DNA of 64,000 nt from assembly GCF_004121055.1 (NCBI RefSeq), contig NZ_PYAL01000004.1, positions 496,001-560,000 of the forward strand, read 5' to 3'. Position 1 is the stretch's first letter; the number at the start of each line of letters is the position of its first letter. Position numbers and translations under genes: made by a program. Positions 42,948 through 51,401 of this stretch are shown here, piece by piece. The stretch is from Achromobacter aloeverae. Its GTDB lineage: Bacteria; Pseudomonadota; Gammaproteobacteria; Burkholderiales; Burkholderiaceae_B. A model generated the notes under the pieces. The model was not told the DNA's origin. It did no database searches and saw only the letters and a program-made list of their open reading frames with translations.

Positions 42948-44192
42948 ATGTCCGCCACCGCCACCTCGAAGAAGTCGCATCTTTCCCAAGCCTGGGCCAT
43001 GCTGTTCGCCCTGGCTTCCGGATTCGCCCTCAGCAACGCCTACCGCACGGTGGCCGCCATCACGGCGCCGCCCCTGGCGCAGGACATGGGCCTGTCCCCG
43101 CAGCAGCTGGGAACCTTCGCGGGCAGCTTCCATTTCATGTTCGGCGCCATGCAGTTGTTCATGGGCATAGGCATAGACCTGTGGGGCGTGCGCCGCACGA
43201 TACTGGCGGCGGCGCCCCTGACCATCATCGGCGCGTTGTTGTCGGCAATGGCGCCCGGGTATGGCGCGCTGGTGGCGGGGCAGGCGTTGATCGGCGTGGG
43301 CTGCGCGCCGGCCTTCCTGGCCGCGACGGTCTTCATCGCCCGCTACTTTCCCGTGCAGAAATTCGCCGCGGTGTCCGGCATCGCCATGGCCATCGGCGTC
43401 ATGGGCATGCTGTTCACCGGGACGCCGCTGGCCTGGCTGATCGAGAAAAGCGGCTGGCGCATGGGCTTCTGGGTGCTGGCGGGCATGTCGCTGCTGGCCT
43501 GGCTGTGGGTATGGCGCAGCGTGCATGAGGAGCGCCTGGCGAGCAATCCGGGCACCGCCGGCGGACCGCGCGAATCGGTGCGCGAGGCGCTGATGCGCTT
43601 CGGGTCGCTGCTGCGGATGCCGCACACCTGGGGCATCGTCACATTGAGCTTCTTCTGCTACGCCGCCTTCATCACCCTGCGCGGCTTGTGGCTGGGGCCG
43701 ATGTTGATCAGCCGCCACGGATTTTCCCTGGTGCAGAGCGGCAACGTGGCCCTGGCCTTGTCGTTGACCGCCATGGCGGGCCCCATGGTGTTCGGCCGTT
43801 TCGATCCCGGGCCCGTGCGCCGGCGGCGCTGGCTGGTGCGGTGCGCATTCGTCTTCGCCGCGCTGTTCGCCGCCGTCGCCTTCGAATTCGGCGCATGGGG
43901 CGATGTCCTGGCCGCGCTGGCGATCGGTTTCTTTTCGGGTTTCGCCATCCTGCAGTACGCGGACGTGCGTTCGTCTTATCCGGCGGCCATCACCGGCCGC
44001 GCGATGGCGCTCTTCACCATGGCCATGTTCCTGGGCGTGGCCGCCATGCAGTGGTTCACGGGGTGGGTCGCCACGCACGCCCAGGCGTGGGGGCTGGAGC
44101 CGTTCGGACCGGTGATGGGCAGCATCGCCGCGCTGCTGGTGCTGGCTGGCATCGCCTATCGCCTGTTGCCGGCGCCGCCCCGGCAGGGCTGA
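42948..44192 (+). CDS. MFS transporter
   Basis: This 414-residue major facilitator has 12 predicted membrane segments. The first half has LSPQQLGTFAGSFHFMFGAMQLFMGIGIDLWGVRRTILAAA, which is the MFS motif region of the nitrate/cyanate/oxalate-like carriers, and WRMGFWVLAGMSLLAWLWVW. The ATG at 42948 is preferred, because the frame upstream is Pro/Phe-rich and unlike a transporter, and the TATAAT lies within it. Gene neighbours (hybrid kinase, YnfA) do not indicate a substrate. Confidence 0.87.
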   Translation: MSATATSKKSHLSQAWAMLFALASGFALSNAYRTVAAITAPPLAQDMGLSPQQLGTFAGSFHFMFGAMQLFMGIGIDLWGVRRTILAAAPLTIIGALLSAMAPGYGALVAGQALIGVGCAPAFLAATVFIARYFPVQKFAAVSGIAMAIGVMGMLFTGTPLAWLIEKSGWRMGFWVLAGMSLLAWLWVWRSVHEERLASNPGTAGGPRESVREALMRFGSLLRMPHTWGIVTLSFFCYAAFITLRGLWLGPMLISRHGFSLVQSGNVALALSLTAMAGPMVFGRFDPGPVRRRRWLVRCAFVFAALFAAVAFEFGAWGDVLAALAIGFFSGFAILQYADVRSSYPAAITGRAMALFTMAMFLGVAAMQWFTGWVATHAQAWGLEPFGPVMGSIAALLVLAGIAYRLLPAPPRQG

Positions 44193-44219
44193 TCCAGGCC
44201 GGGGCGATCCAGGCCGGGG
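44191..44219. repeat. Direct repeat of 14 bases after the MFS gene
   Basis: GATCCAGGCCGGGG occurs at 44191-44204 and again at 44206-44219. Together with GCCCCGGC a few bases upstream it could fold into a hairpin, but there is no T-run. Its role is unknown; it lies between two convergent genes. Confidence 0.45.
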
Positions 44220-44224
44220 TCCAT

Positions 44225-44554
44225 TCAGGTGGACGGCTGGAAGGCAATCACCGCCATGCCCGCCAGGGCAATGGCCGCGCCGCCGATGTCCCAGCGGGTA
44301 AGCGCCACGCCGTCGACGACGCGCAGCCAGACCAGGGCGATGGCGATATACATGCCGCCGTAGGCGGCATAGGTCCGCCCCGCGGCGCTGGGATGCAAGG
44401 TCAGCAGCCACGCGAACAAGGCCAGCGACAGGGCGGCGGGAAACAGCAGCAGCGGGCTGCGGCCTTGCTTGAGCACGAGCCAGGGCAGGTAGCAGCCGAC
44501 AATTTCGGCCAGCGCGGTCACGGCGTAGAGCGCGGAGGTGAGCAGGATATTCAC
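44225..44554 (-). CDS. YnfA/UPF0060 family small membrane protein
   Basis: This short protein has four hydrophobic segments and matches the YnfA family over its whole length: [49 protein letters not shown] and [10 protein letters not shown] are the hallmarks. Relatives have been linked to small-multidrug-resistance-like transport, but the function is uncertain. GTG 44554 gives 109 residues, near the family's usual 108. A further in-frame GTG at 44596 would add 14 residues. Neither has a clear ribosome site. It is convergent with the MFS gene. Confidence 0.88.
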   Translation of the reverse strand: MNILLTSALYAVTALAEIVGCYLPWLVLKQGRSPLLLFPAALSLALFAWLLTLHPSAAGRTYAAYGGMYIAIALVWLRVVDGVALTRWDIGGAAIALAGMAVIAFQPST

Positions 44555-44744
44555 GGGGATGTCGCGGGCAGGCGTGGCGTCGAGGGCAGGATCCACTTGC
44601 CGCGATCATAACCAGCGCCGGCGGCGGCGGGGTCTTCCCGACCCGCGAAATAGGGAAGTCCCATCGCATGAGGTTGGGCCCTATCCCCGTCCGCGTCCCG
44701 GCGCGCAAGCCTTACACTGCTTGCCTCACCTTACGGAGTTTTCC

Positions 44745-45368
44745 ATGCCTGCTCCTCGCCGCGCGCTTATCGTCATCGACGTTCAGAACGAGTATTTCAC
44801 CGGCAACCTGCCTATCGAGTATCCGGATCCGGGCGTTTCCCTGGCCAACATCAACCGCGCCGTCGATGCCGCCGAGGCGCATGGCATTCCGGTGGTGATC
44901 GTGCAACACCTGGCGCCTGCCCAGTCGCCGATCTTCGCGCGCGGTTCGGCCGGCGCCGAACTGCATCCGTCCATCGCGGGCCGGCCGCGCGCGCTGTTGG
45001 TGGAGAAGGCCATGGCCAGCGCCTTCGCCGGTACGGAATTGGGCGCATGGATCGAAAAGGAAGGCATCGATACGCTGACCATCGTCGGCTACATGACGCA
45101 CAACTGCGACGACTCCACCATCAAGCACGCCCGGCATGCCGGCCTGGCGCTGGAATTCCTGAACGACGCCAGCGGTTCGCTGCCTTACGAAAACCGCGCG
45201 GGCGCCGCCACGGCGGAGGAAATCCATCGTGTCTTCACGGTGGTGCTGCAGTCGTCCTTCGCCGCGGTGCTCAGCACCGACGAATGGCTGGCGATCCTGG
45301 AAAACGGCGAACCGCCCGTGCGCGAGAACATCTACGTGTCCAACCAGAAGGCGCGGCAGGGCCGCTGA
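44745..45368 (+). CDS. Cysteine hydrolase of the isochorismatase/nicotinamidase family
   Basis: This 207-residue hydrolase has the triad Asp12 (VIDVQNEY), Lys88 (LVEKAMASAF) and Cys121 (MTHNCDDSTIKHA), with a cis-peptide-like loop at GYMTHN. The ribosome site GGAG is six bases before the ATG. Family members hydrolyse amides or enol ethers, for example nicotinamide, isochorismate or N-carbamoyl compounds. It seems to be a single-gene unit between the YnfA gene and the two-component pair, so its substrate is open. Confidence 0.9.
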   Translation: MPAPRRALIVIDVQNEYFTGNLPIEYPDPGVSLANINRAVDAAEAHGIPVVIVQHLAPAQSPIFARGSAGAELHPSIAGRPRALLVEKAMASAFAGTELGAWIEKEGIDTLTIVGYMTHNCDDSTIKHARHAGLALEFLNDASGSLPYENRAGAATAEEIHRVFTVVLQSSFAAVLSTDEWLAILENGEPPVRENIYVSNQKARQGR

Positions 45369-45461
45369 GCCCCGCAAGCCGCCGGCCACGCGCGGGAGGC
45401 ATTCCCGCGCTGCCGCCGGGGACGGCAAGGCCGGCGTGGACGCCGGCCCCCCATGTCGTCC

Positions 45462-45512
45462 GCTCAGTCTCGTGCGTTCAGTCTCGTGCGCTCAGTCTCG
45501 TGCGTTCAGTCG
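45462..45512. repeat. 14-bp tandem repeat at the 3' end of the sensor kinase gene
   Basis: The unit GCTCAGTCTCGTGC / GTTCAGTCTCGTGC occurs at 45462-45475, 45476-45489 and 45490-45503, with a partial fourth copy. The last unit overlaps the stop codon of the histidine kinase gene. Alternate units differ by C/T at one position, which gives a 28-bp higher-order repeat. Hairpin-like GCGCGGGA/TCCCGCGC blocks precede it at about 45393-45413. Confidence 0.85.
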
Positions 45513-46888
45513 GCGTCCGACTGCCGGCGCAGGTCCACATGGAAGCGGCTGCCCTGGCCGGGCATGGAGTGCAGCGTCACGCGCCAGTGCTGGTGATGGC
45601 AGATGCGCTGGACCAGGGACAGGCCCAGGCCCAGGTTCTCCGCGCCGCCCTTATGGCCTTGGAAGAAAGGCGCGAACGCGCTTTCCTGCTTGTCGGCCGG
45701 AATGCCCGCGCCGTCGTCGCGGACCTCCATGCTGTCGCGGCCGGCACGCACCGTCACGCGGCGCGCGCCGGTGGCGTGCTGCAAGGCGTTGCGGATCAGA
45801 TTGGATAACACGATACGCAGCAAGGGCGCGGGATAGGCGGGCAGGGCGCTCGCCTGGCGGGGTGCGAGAGCGACGGCGCCGGCAGCATCAAGGGCTTCGG
45901 CGTCCTTGACGCCTTCGATACCTTCGATACCACCGACACCTTCGACACCATCGATGTCTTCGCAGTAGAGCGCCACGTCCAGCCGCCGCGCCCGCGCGTG
46001 CCATTGCGCGACCTGCTCCCGGGCCACCGTAAGCACCGTGGCCCGCGGAAAACCGCTGGCGTCGGCGCGGCCGCGCGCCAGCATCAGATAGGCGTCCAGG
46101 TGCTGGCGCATATCGTGGGCGGCGGCCTGGATGCGGCGCAATTGCGCGATCTGGCCGGTTTCCAGGTTGACGCCTTCCAGCAGCACCTCGCTGGAACTGG
46201 ACACCACCATCAGCGGCGTGCGCAACTCATGGCTGACATCGGCGGTGAAAAGCTGTTCCCGCTCCAGCGCCTGTTCGAGCTGGTTGTAGGTATCGTCGAA
46301 AGCGGCCGCCAGCTGGCCCACCTCGTCGCGCGGATAATCCGGCGCCAGGCGCGTGCGCGGCGGCAGGCCTGCCCGGCCGCTCATTTGCGTGGCCAGGCGG
46401 GCCAGCGGCCGCAGCACGCGGCGCGTGGCCAGCGTGCCGAGCAGGAAGGCCAGCAGCAGGCTGGCGGCCACGGCGCCCACCGTCAGCCAGTGCGAACGGC
46501 GCAGGCCCTGTTCATAGTCGGTGTAGTCGCGCAGCAGCATATAGCGCACGCCGTCCTGGTCGCTGGCCATGACGTGCCAGACGCGACCGCCCCGTTCGAT
46601 CTTGTGGAAACCCGGCGGAAGGTGCCGCAGCCATTCGGGAAACGCGATACCACCCGGCTCGCCGTGGAAGAAGCGGTCTTGCCGCCCGACATCCTCCCCC
46701 GCCAGGTATTCCGTGCGCACGCGCTCCACGGCCATGCCCATGTCGATGCGCTGCAAGTGGGTTTCCAGCGTGCCGACGGTCCACAATGAGAGCAGGGCGA
46801 TGGCGCCGGTCGCCACCAGGGTCAGCAACAGGTACGTGAGAAAGAGATGCCGCGCCAGGGCGCGCGCCGGACGACGCTCACCGGGCAT
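45506..46888 (-). CDS. Membrane sensor histidine kinase of an OmpR-type pair
   Basis: This 460-residue kinase has two membrane segments (about 14-38 and 135-158) flanking a periplasmic sensor of about 95 residues, a HAMP-like linker (160-212), the phospho-accepting His220 (SHELRTPLM) and an ATPase domain with NLIRNALQHA, DDGAGIP and GLGLSLVQRI. A Gly/Glu/Val/Ile repeat at about residues 311-328, inside the catalytic region, comes from a 9-bp DNA repeat and is not a normal family feature. It overlaps the response regulator gene by 11 bases. The stimulus is unknown. Confidence 0.92.
   Translation of the reverse strand: MPGERRPARALARHLFLTYLLLTLVATGAIALLSLWTVGTLETHLQRIDMGMAVERVRTEYLAGEDVGRQDRFFHGEPGGIAFPEWLRHLPPGFHKIERGGRVWHVMASDQDGVRYMLLRDYTDYEQGLRRSHWLTVGAVAASLLLAFLLGTLATRRVLRPLARLATQMSGRAGLPPRTRLAPDYPRDEVGQLAAAFDDTYNQLEQALEREQLFTADVSHELRTPLMVVSSSSEVLLEGVNLETGQIAQLRRIQAAAHDMRQHLDAYLMLARGRADASGFPRATVLTVAREQVAQWHARARRLDVALYCEDIDGVEGVGGIEGIEGVKDAEALDAAGAVALAPRQASALPAYPAPLLRIVLSNLIRNALQHATGARRVTVRAGRDSMEVRDDGAGIPADKQESAFAPFFQGHKGGAENLGLGLSLVQRICHHQHWRVTLHSMPGQGSRFHVDLRRQSDAD
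45904..45956. repeat. 9-bp tandem repeat within the sensor kinase gene
   Basis: CCTTCGATA (45912-45920), CCTTCGATA (45921-45929), CCACCGACA, CCTTCGACA and CCATCGATG follow each other, with a degenerate unit in front. They encode repeats like IEG-IEG-V-G in the kinase. Copy-number change would keep the frame. Confidence 0.8.
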
Positions 46889-47561
46889 CCGTGCTCCGCA
46901 TCTGGTAGCCGATCCCGTGGACGGTATGCAGCAGCGGCTCGGGGTAGGGCTTGTCGATGACCTGGCGGATCTGGTGGATGTGCGTGCGCAGGCTGTCGCT
47001 GTCCGGCGGCGAATCGCGCCACAGCGCTTCCTCCAGCCGCGCCCGGTGCACGACCGCCGGGCTCGCGCGCATCAGCAGGGTCAGAAGTTGCAGCGGCGCG
47101 GGCGGCAGCCGCAGGGCCTCGCCGGCGCGGCTCAGGCGCCGGGTGTCCAGGTCCAGTTCCAGGTCGCCGACGCGCAGGACGCGGTGTTGCATGCCGCCGC
47201 GCGCACGATGCAGCAGGGCCTTGATGCGCGCCGACAGTTCGGCCAGCGCGAAGGGCTTGACCAGGTAGTCGTCGGCCCCCGCGTCGAAGCCATGCAGGCG
47301 ATCATCCAGGGTGTCGCGGGCGGTGACCATGATGATGGGCGTGTCCAGCTCCGCCTCCTTGCGCAACTTGCGGCACAGGTCGTAGCCGTCCAGGCGCGGC
47401 AGCATCAGGTCCAGCACGATCAGGTCGAAGTTGTCCTGCTCGGCCAGGCGGTACCCGCGCATCCCGTCGCTCGCGCAGTCGACGATATATCCACGGGACT
47501 CCAGGTGATGGGCCATGTTGCCGAGGATGTCGGGGTCGTCTTCGATGATCAGGATGCGCAT
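46878..47561 (-). CDS. OmpR/PhoB-family response regulator
   Basis: This 227-residue response regulator has a receiver (Asp51 in LIVLDLMLP, Lys102 in VKPF) and a C-terminal winged-helix domain (LTLLMRASPAVVHRARLEEALW, THIHQIRQVIDK and HTVHGIGYQM). It is upstream of and overlaps the sensor kinase, giving a classic regulator-then-sensor operon. The ATG at 47561 starts MRILIIEDD, as usual in the family. The target genes are unknown; there is no acid, metal or antibiotic gene adjacent. Confidence 0.93.
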   Translation of the reverse strand: MRILIIEDDPDILGNMAHHLESRGYIVDCASDGMRGYRLAEQDNFDLIVLDLMLPRLDGYDLCRKLRKEAELDTPIIMVTARDTLDDRLHGFDAGADDYLVKPFALAELSARIKALLHRARGGMQHRVLRVGDLELDLDTRRLSRAGEALRLPPAPLQLLTLLMRASPAVVHRARLEEALWRDSPPDSDSLRTHIHQIRQVIDKPYPEPLLHTVHGIGYQMRSTDAR

Positions 47562-47761
47562 GGGTACTGGTGCGGAACAAGAGGGGAACAAGAATCACTT
47601 GCATGACGGTGCGAGGATTTTACTTGCGCCCCGGGAATCCGAGTAGTGACAGTCCGCCGCCACCCGTGGTGAACTCATCCGGCGCCGGGGGGGCCGGCGC
47701 GTCGGACCGGCGGGACGGACGGCCGGGGCAAGCGGCGCCGGCACGGCGTCGCGGGGTCACG

Positions 47762-48658
47762 ATGAATCTGCGTCAGATCGAAGTCTTTCGCGCCGTCATG
47801 CTGGCCGGTTCGGTCAGCGGCGCCGCGCAACTCCTGCATGTCTCGCAGCCGGCCGTCAGCCGGCTGATTTCCTACACCGAATCGCGCCTGGGCTTCGCCC
47901 TGTTCCAGCGCCTGCGTGGCCGCCTGCATCCGACGCCCGAGGCGCACAAGCTGTTCAGCGAGGTCGAGGTGCTGTACCAGGGCGTGCAGCGCATCAACGG
48001 CCTGGCCGGCGACATGGCCAACCAGGCCGATGGCGTGCTGCGGGTGGCTTGCAGCCCCAGCCTGGCGTATGCCTTGATGCCCATGGCCATCGCGGCGTTT
48101 TCGCGTCGTTTCCCCGACGTGCGCGTCACCCTGGACGGCATGCTGGCGGATGCCCTCATCGACTCCGTGCTGACCCAGCGCGCCGACGTGCTGGTGGCGA
48201 TGGTCCCTGTCCAGCATCCTCGCATCCAGGTCCACAAGCTTTTCCGCAACCGGGTGGTGGCGGTACTGCCGCCCGATCACAAACTGGCCGAGCGCAAGCG
48301 CCTGCGCGTCGCGGACCTGAAGAACGAGCGCATCATCGGCTACGGGGCCGAAACGCCGCTGGCCCATGCCATCGGCCGCCTTTACGACGGCGCGCGCATC
48401 GCGCCGCGCTGGGTGGCGGAGGTCATGCAGACCCACGTGGCCTGCGCCATGGTGCAGCAGGGCCTGGGCATCGCGCTGGTCGACGAACTGGCGCAGATGG
48501 GTGGCGCGTGGCCCGGCCTGCATGTGCGCGAGCTGACGCCCACCATAGACCTGCAGGTGCGCCTGGGCTACGCGCGCCACGAGCCCCTGTCGGCCGTGGT
48601 GCAGGCCTTCGTCGACGAAGTGCAAGCGCTGCGGCATCCCCTGCTGGTAGCGGCCTGA
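47762..48658 (+). CDS. LysR-family transcriptional regulator
   Basis: This 298-residue LysR regulator has MNLRQIEVFRAVMLAGSVSGAAQLLHVSQPAVSRLISYTE as the winged helix and an effector domain from about 90. Together with the following Bug receptor, the AtuA-like gene and the DUF4387 gene it seems to form a catabolic unit. Here the regulator is in the same orientation as the genes it would control. A palindrome lies downstream, before the Bug gene. Inducer unknown. Confidence 0.92.
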   Translation: MNLRQIEVFRAVMLAGSVSGAAQLLHVSQPAVSRLISYTESRLGFALFQRLRGRLHPTPEAHKLFSEVEVLYQGVQRINGLAGDMANQADGVLRVACSPSLAYALMPMAIAAFSRRFPDVRVTLDGMLADALIDSVLTQRADVLVAMVPVQHPRIQVHKLFRNRVVAVLPPDHKLAERKRLRVADLKNERIIGYGAETPLAHAIGRLYDGARIAPRWVAEVMQTHVACAMVQQGLGIALVDELAQMGGAWPGLHVRELTPTIDLQVRLGYARHEPLSAVVQAFVDEVQALRHPLLVAA

Positions 48659-48723
48659 GCGTAAACCCGCAGGCGCGGGGTGCCTGCCCGCGAGCCCAGT
48701 GTCCACGGGGCTCTTAACGTCAT

Positions 48724-48744
48724 GTTATGGATTTTTTCCATAAC
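48724..48744. promoter_or_regulatory. Perfect palindrome upstream of the third Bug gene
   Basis: GTTATGGA (48724-48731) and TCCATAAC (48737-48744) are exact inverted copies around five T. The site lies 107 bases before the Bug start and 66 past the LysR stop. A LysR-type operator is likely. The long gap suggests a promoter just downstream, near the A/T-rich 48765-48785. Confidence 0.6.
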
Positions 48745-48850
48745 GGAATACGACTTTCCGCGAGCCTCTCCCTAGAATTTTTTGCAACCGCCGGCTCAAG
48801 GCGGACGGGCCGCCCGCGAAGGCGTCCGCAATCAGACAAGGGGTCAGGTC

Positions 48851-49870
48851 ATGAAACTCGCATCCACGCATATCCGGCCGCGGCCGGGGGCCATCGCGGC
48901 CATCGTCGGTATCGTTGCCATCGCGGGAGCGCTGTTGAGCGCGCCGATGCCGTCCCGGGCGGCGGCAACGTTTCCGGACCGGCCGATCACGCTGATCACC
49001 CCTTATCCGCCCGGCGGCTCGCTAGACGCCGTCGGACGGCCGCTGGCGCAGATGTTCGAGAAAGCCACCGGCCAGAGCATGATCATCGAGAACGTCGGCG
49101 GCGCCGGCGGCCTGATCGGCGCCAACAAGGTGGCCAAGGCGGCCGCCGACGGCAATACCCTGCTGCTCGCCAGCAATGGCCAGGTAACCATCGCACCCCT
49201 GGTCTACAAGGACATGTCCTACGATCCGCAGACCGACCTGGTGCCCATCGTGCACCTGGTGGACCAGACGGCGGTGCTCTATGCCGGCGCCAAGTCGCCG
49301 TACAAGACCTTCGCCGACGTGGCCGCGGCCGCCAGGAATGGCCAGGAGCCATTGCAGTTCGCGTCCACCGGCACGGGCAGCATTTCCCATCTGGCGCTTG
49401 AGCTGCTGGCGCAGAAAATGGGCGTTCGCTTCACGCACGTGCCGTATCGCGGCGCCGCGCCGGCCTTGCAGGACCTGGCCGGCGGGCAGGTGCCGCTGCT
49501 GTTCACCTTCGTGGGGTCGGCCAAGCCGCTCACGCAATCCGGGATGGTGCGCCCGCTGGCGGTGGCCGCCACGCAGCGGCTGGCAAGCCTGCCCGATGTG
49601 CCCACTTTCGCGGAGCTGGGCTACCCCGACGTGCAGGCCTCGGTATGGATAGGCTTGATGGCGCCCAAGGGCACGCCCGCCGATCGCATCGGCAAGCTGT
49701 CGACCATCGTCGCGGGCATCCTGGCGAACCCCGACTTCAAGAAGATCATGGCGGATAACAACATGGAGACCAAGGGGGGCTCGGTGGCGGCGTTCCAGGC
49801 CATGATGGCCGCCGATGCCCGGCGCTGGACCGACCTGGCCAGGACCGTCGACCTGGCATCCACCCGTTAG
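48851..49870 (+). CDS. Bug/TctC family periplasmic solute receptor
   Basis: This 339-residue receptor is the third Bug protein in the window. The signal peptide has a basic n-region followed by a long hydrophobic stretch and MPSRAAATF near residue 40. The mature protein has ITLITPYPPGGSLDAVGRPLAQM, ENVGGAGGLIGANKVAKAA, FASTGTGSISHLALELLA and HVPYRGAAPALQDLAGGQV. With LysR upstream and AtuA-like/DUF4387 downstream it should bind the carboxylate processed by that pair. The tctAB genes are absent. Confidence 0.93.
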   Translation: MKLASTHIRPRPGAIAAIVGIVAIAGALLSAPMPSRAAATFPDRPITLITPYPPGGSLDAVGRPLAQMFEKATGQSMIIENVGGAGGLIGANKVAKAAADGNTLLLASNGQVTIAPLVYKDMSYDPQTDLVPIVHLVDQTAVLYAGAKSPYKTFADVAAAARNGQEPLQFASTGTGSISHLALELLAQKMGVRFTHVPYRGAAPALQDLAGGQVPLLFTFVGSAKPLTQSGMVRPLAVAATQRLASLPDVPTFAELGYPDVQASVWIGLMAPKGTPADRIGKLSTIVAGILANPDFKKIMADNNMETKGGSVAAFQAMMAADARRWTDLARTVDLASTR

Positions 49871-49948
49871 GACGCATCCATCGGGACGCATCTATCGGGA
49901 CGCACGCATCAGGGCGCACGCATAAGGACGCACTCATCGGGACACACT
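49869..49948. repeat. Degenerate 13-14-bp tandem repeats after the Bug gene
   Basis: About six units close to CATCGGGACGCATC run through the gap from the stop codon of the Bug gene (TAG 49868-49870). The first three are the most alike and the later ones drift. The remainder of the gap to 50034 shows no gene but has a GGAAGGAAG ribosome site before the AtuA-like start. Confidence 0.8.
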
Positions 49949-50034
49949 GGGCAGGGCACATTCCCACATTCCCGTCGGCGACAAGGGCAATGCGTCGACC
50001 TGGCAAGATCAACTCACCTCAAGCAGGAAGGAAG

Positions 50035-51399
50035 ATGAAACAAGTAACCGGCGTGGCGCCATCGGGTTCGATGGGCAGTGGCTACAACCTGGCGTCGTTC
50101 AAGCGCGCCATGCAGGCCAATCCCGACTTCATCGGGCAGGACGCGGGATCCACCGACATGGGGCCTTACTACCACGGCGCCGACAAGGCCTTCCTGCCGT
50201 TGTCGGCCTACCGGCGCGACCTGGCGGTGATGCTGGCCGCCGCGCGCGCGGCCAGGATTCCGCTGTTGATCGGCTCGGCCATCACCAACGGTTCGAACGC
50301 CACGCTGGAGCTGATGATACGCATGGTCCGCGAAGTGGCGGCGGAACAGAAGCTGTCGTTCAAGCTGGCGATCATCGGCGCTGAAATCGACAAGGGCTAC
50401 CTGAAGGAAAAGATCGCTCGCTTCGGCCCGCTGGAGGCCCTGGGCCCGGATAGCGGCCTGACCGCGAGCATGGTCGACGCCGCGGGCCCCATCGTGGCGC
50501 AGATGGGCATGGAGCCCTTCATGCGCGCGCTGGACGCGGGCGCCGAAGTCATCATCGCCGGCCGCGCGTGCGACGACGCCGTCTTCGCCGCCATGCCGGT
50601 GCTGCGCGGCTTCGATCCCGGCCTGTCGCTGCATTGCGGCAAGATCCTGGAATGCGCAGGCCTGTCGGCGGTGCCCTACGACCTGGGCGAACCCATGATC
50701 GGCCGCGTGCGCGAGGACCATTTCGAGGTGGAGCCCGGCAATCCGGACAGCCGGTGCACCACGGTGTCGGTGGCGGGCCATTCGCTCTACGAGCGCAGCG
50801 ATCCCTTTTTGCAGGCGGGCCCGGGCGGCATCAACGACTTGACGCATGCAACGTTCGAACAGGTCGACCCGCGCATCGTGCAGGTGCGCGGCAGCCGCTA
50901 CATCCACGACAGCAACTACCGGGTCAAGCTGGAGGGCGCCGAACAACTGGGCTATCGCAGCATCGTGATGGTCGGCATCCGCGACGCCGTGATGATAGAG
51001 CAGCTGGATCACGTGCTGGAGCACGCGCGCGAACGCGCCGAGGAACGCTTCGGCCTGCGGGAGAATCGCATCAGCCTGCTGTTCCGCCAGTACGGCAAGA
51101 ACGGCGTGATGGGCGCCTTGGAGCCGGACCTGGACCACGTGCCCAAGGAGATCGGCCTGGTCATCGACGCCGTGGCGCCGGACCAGGACACTGCCACGGC
51201 GGTCGCCATGTTCACGCGCGGCGTGCTGCAACACGCGGACTATCCGGGCATCCTGACAACGGCGGGCAACATGGCCTATCCCTTCTCCCCGTTCGGCGTG
51301 CCGGTGGGACCGGCCTATCGCTTTTCCGTCTATCACCTGATGCCGGTGGCCGACGCCACCGAGTGTTTCCCCATCCACTACGAGACCATCCGGAACTGA
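50035..51399 (+). CDS. AtuA-family (DUF1446) protein, acyclic terpene utilisation-like
   Basis: This 454-residue protein belongs to the AtuA/DUF1446 family, named from the citronellol/geraniol locus of Pseudomonas. Its biochemical role is not firmly known. Recognisable parts are FIGQDAGSTDMGPYYHG, LIGSAITNGSNATLELM, IIAGRACDDAVFAA and LHCGKILECAGLSAVP. It is followed after two bases by a DUF4387 gene, a pairing seen often, so the two probably form one enzyme or complex. The preceding Bug receptor suggests that the substrate is an exogenous carboxylate. No terpene genes (atuCF-like carboxylase) are here. Confidence 0.85.
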   Translation: MKQVTGVAPSGSMGSGYNLASFKRAMQANPDFIGQDAGSTDMGPYYHGADKAFLPLSAYRRDLAVMLAAARAARIPLLIGSAITNGSNATLELMIRMVREVAAEQKLSFKLAIIGAEIDKGYLKEKIARFGPLEALGPDSGLTASMVDAAGPIVAQMGMEPFMRALDAGAEVIIAGRACDDAVFAAMPVLRGFDPGLSLHCGKILECAGLSAVPYDLGEPMIGRVREDHFEVEPGNPDSRCTTVSVAGHSLYERSDPFLQAGPGGINDLTHATFEQVDPRIVQVRGSRYIHDSNYRVKLEGAEQLGYRSIVMVGIRDAVMIEQLDHVLEHARERAEERFGLRENRISLLFRQYGKNGVMGALEPDLDHVPKEIGLVIDAVAPDQDTATAVAMFTRGVLQHADYPGILTTAGNMAYPFSPFGVPVGPAYRFSVYHLMPVADATECFPIHYETIRN

Positions 51400-51401
51400 C
51401 C

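Noticed and set aside
45390-45450. Rho-independent terminator after the isochorismatase-type gene
   Set aside because: GC-rich hairpins are present (GCGCGGGA/TCCCGCGC and GGCCGGCG/CGCCGGCC), but no T-run follows either one.
47570-47761. N-terminal extension of the LysR gene at 47762
   Set aside because: The added stretch is Gly/Ala/Pro/Arg-rich, overlaps the divergent response regulator promoter, and lacks LysR residues; the domain begins at 47762.
49869-49948. CRISPR array
   Set aside because: Units are 13-14 bases, directly abutting and degenerate, without spacers; no cas gene is present.
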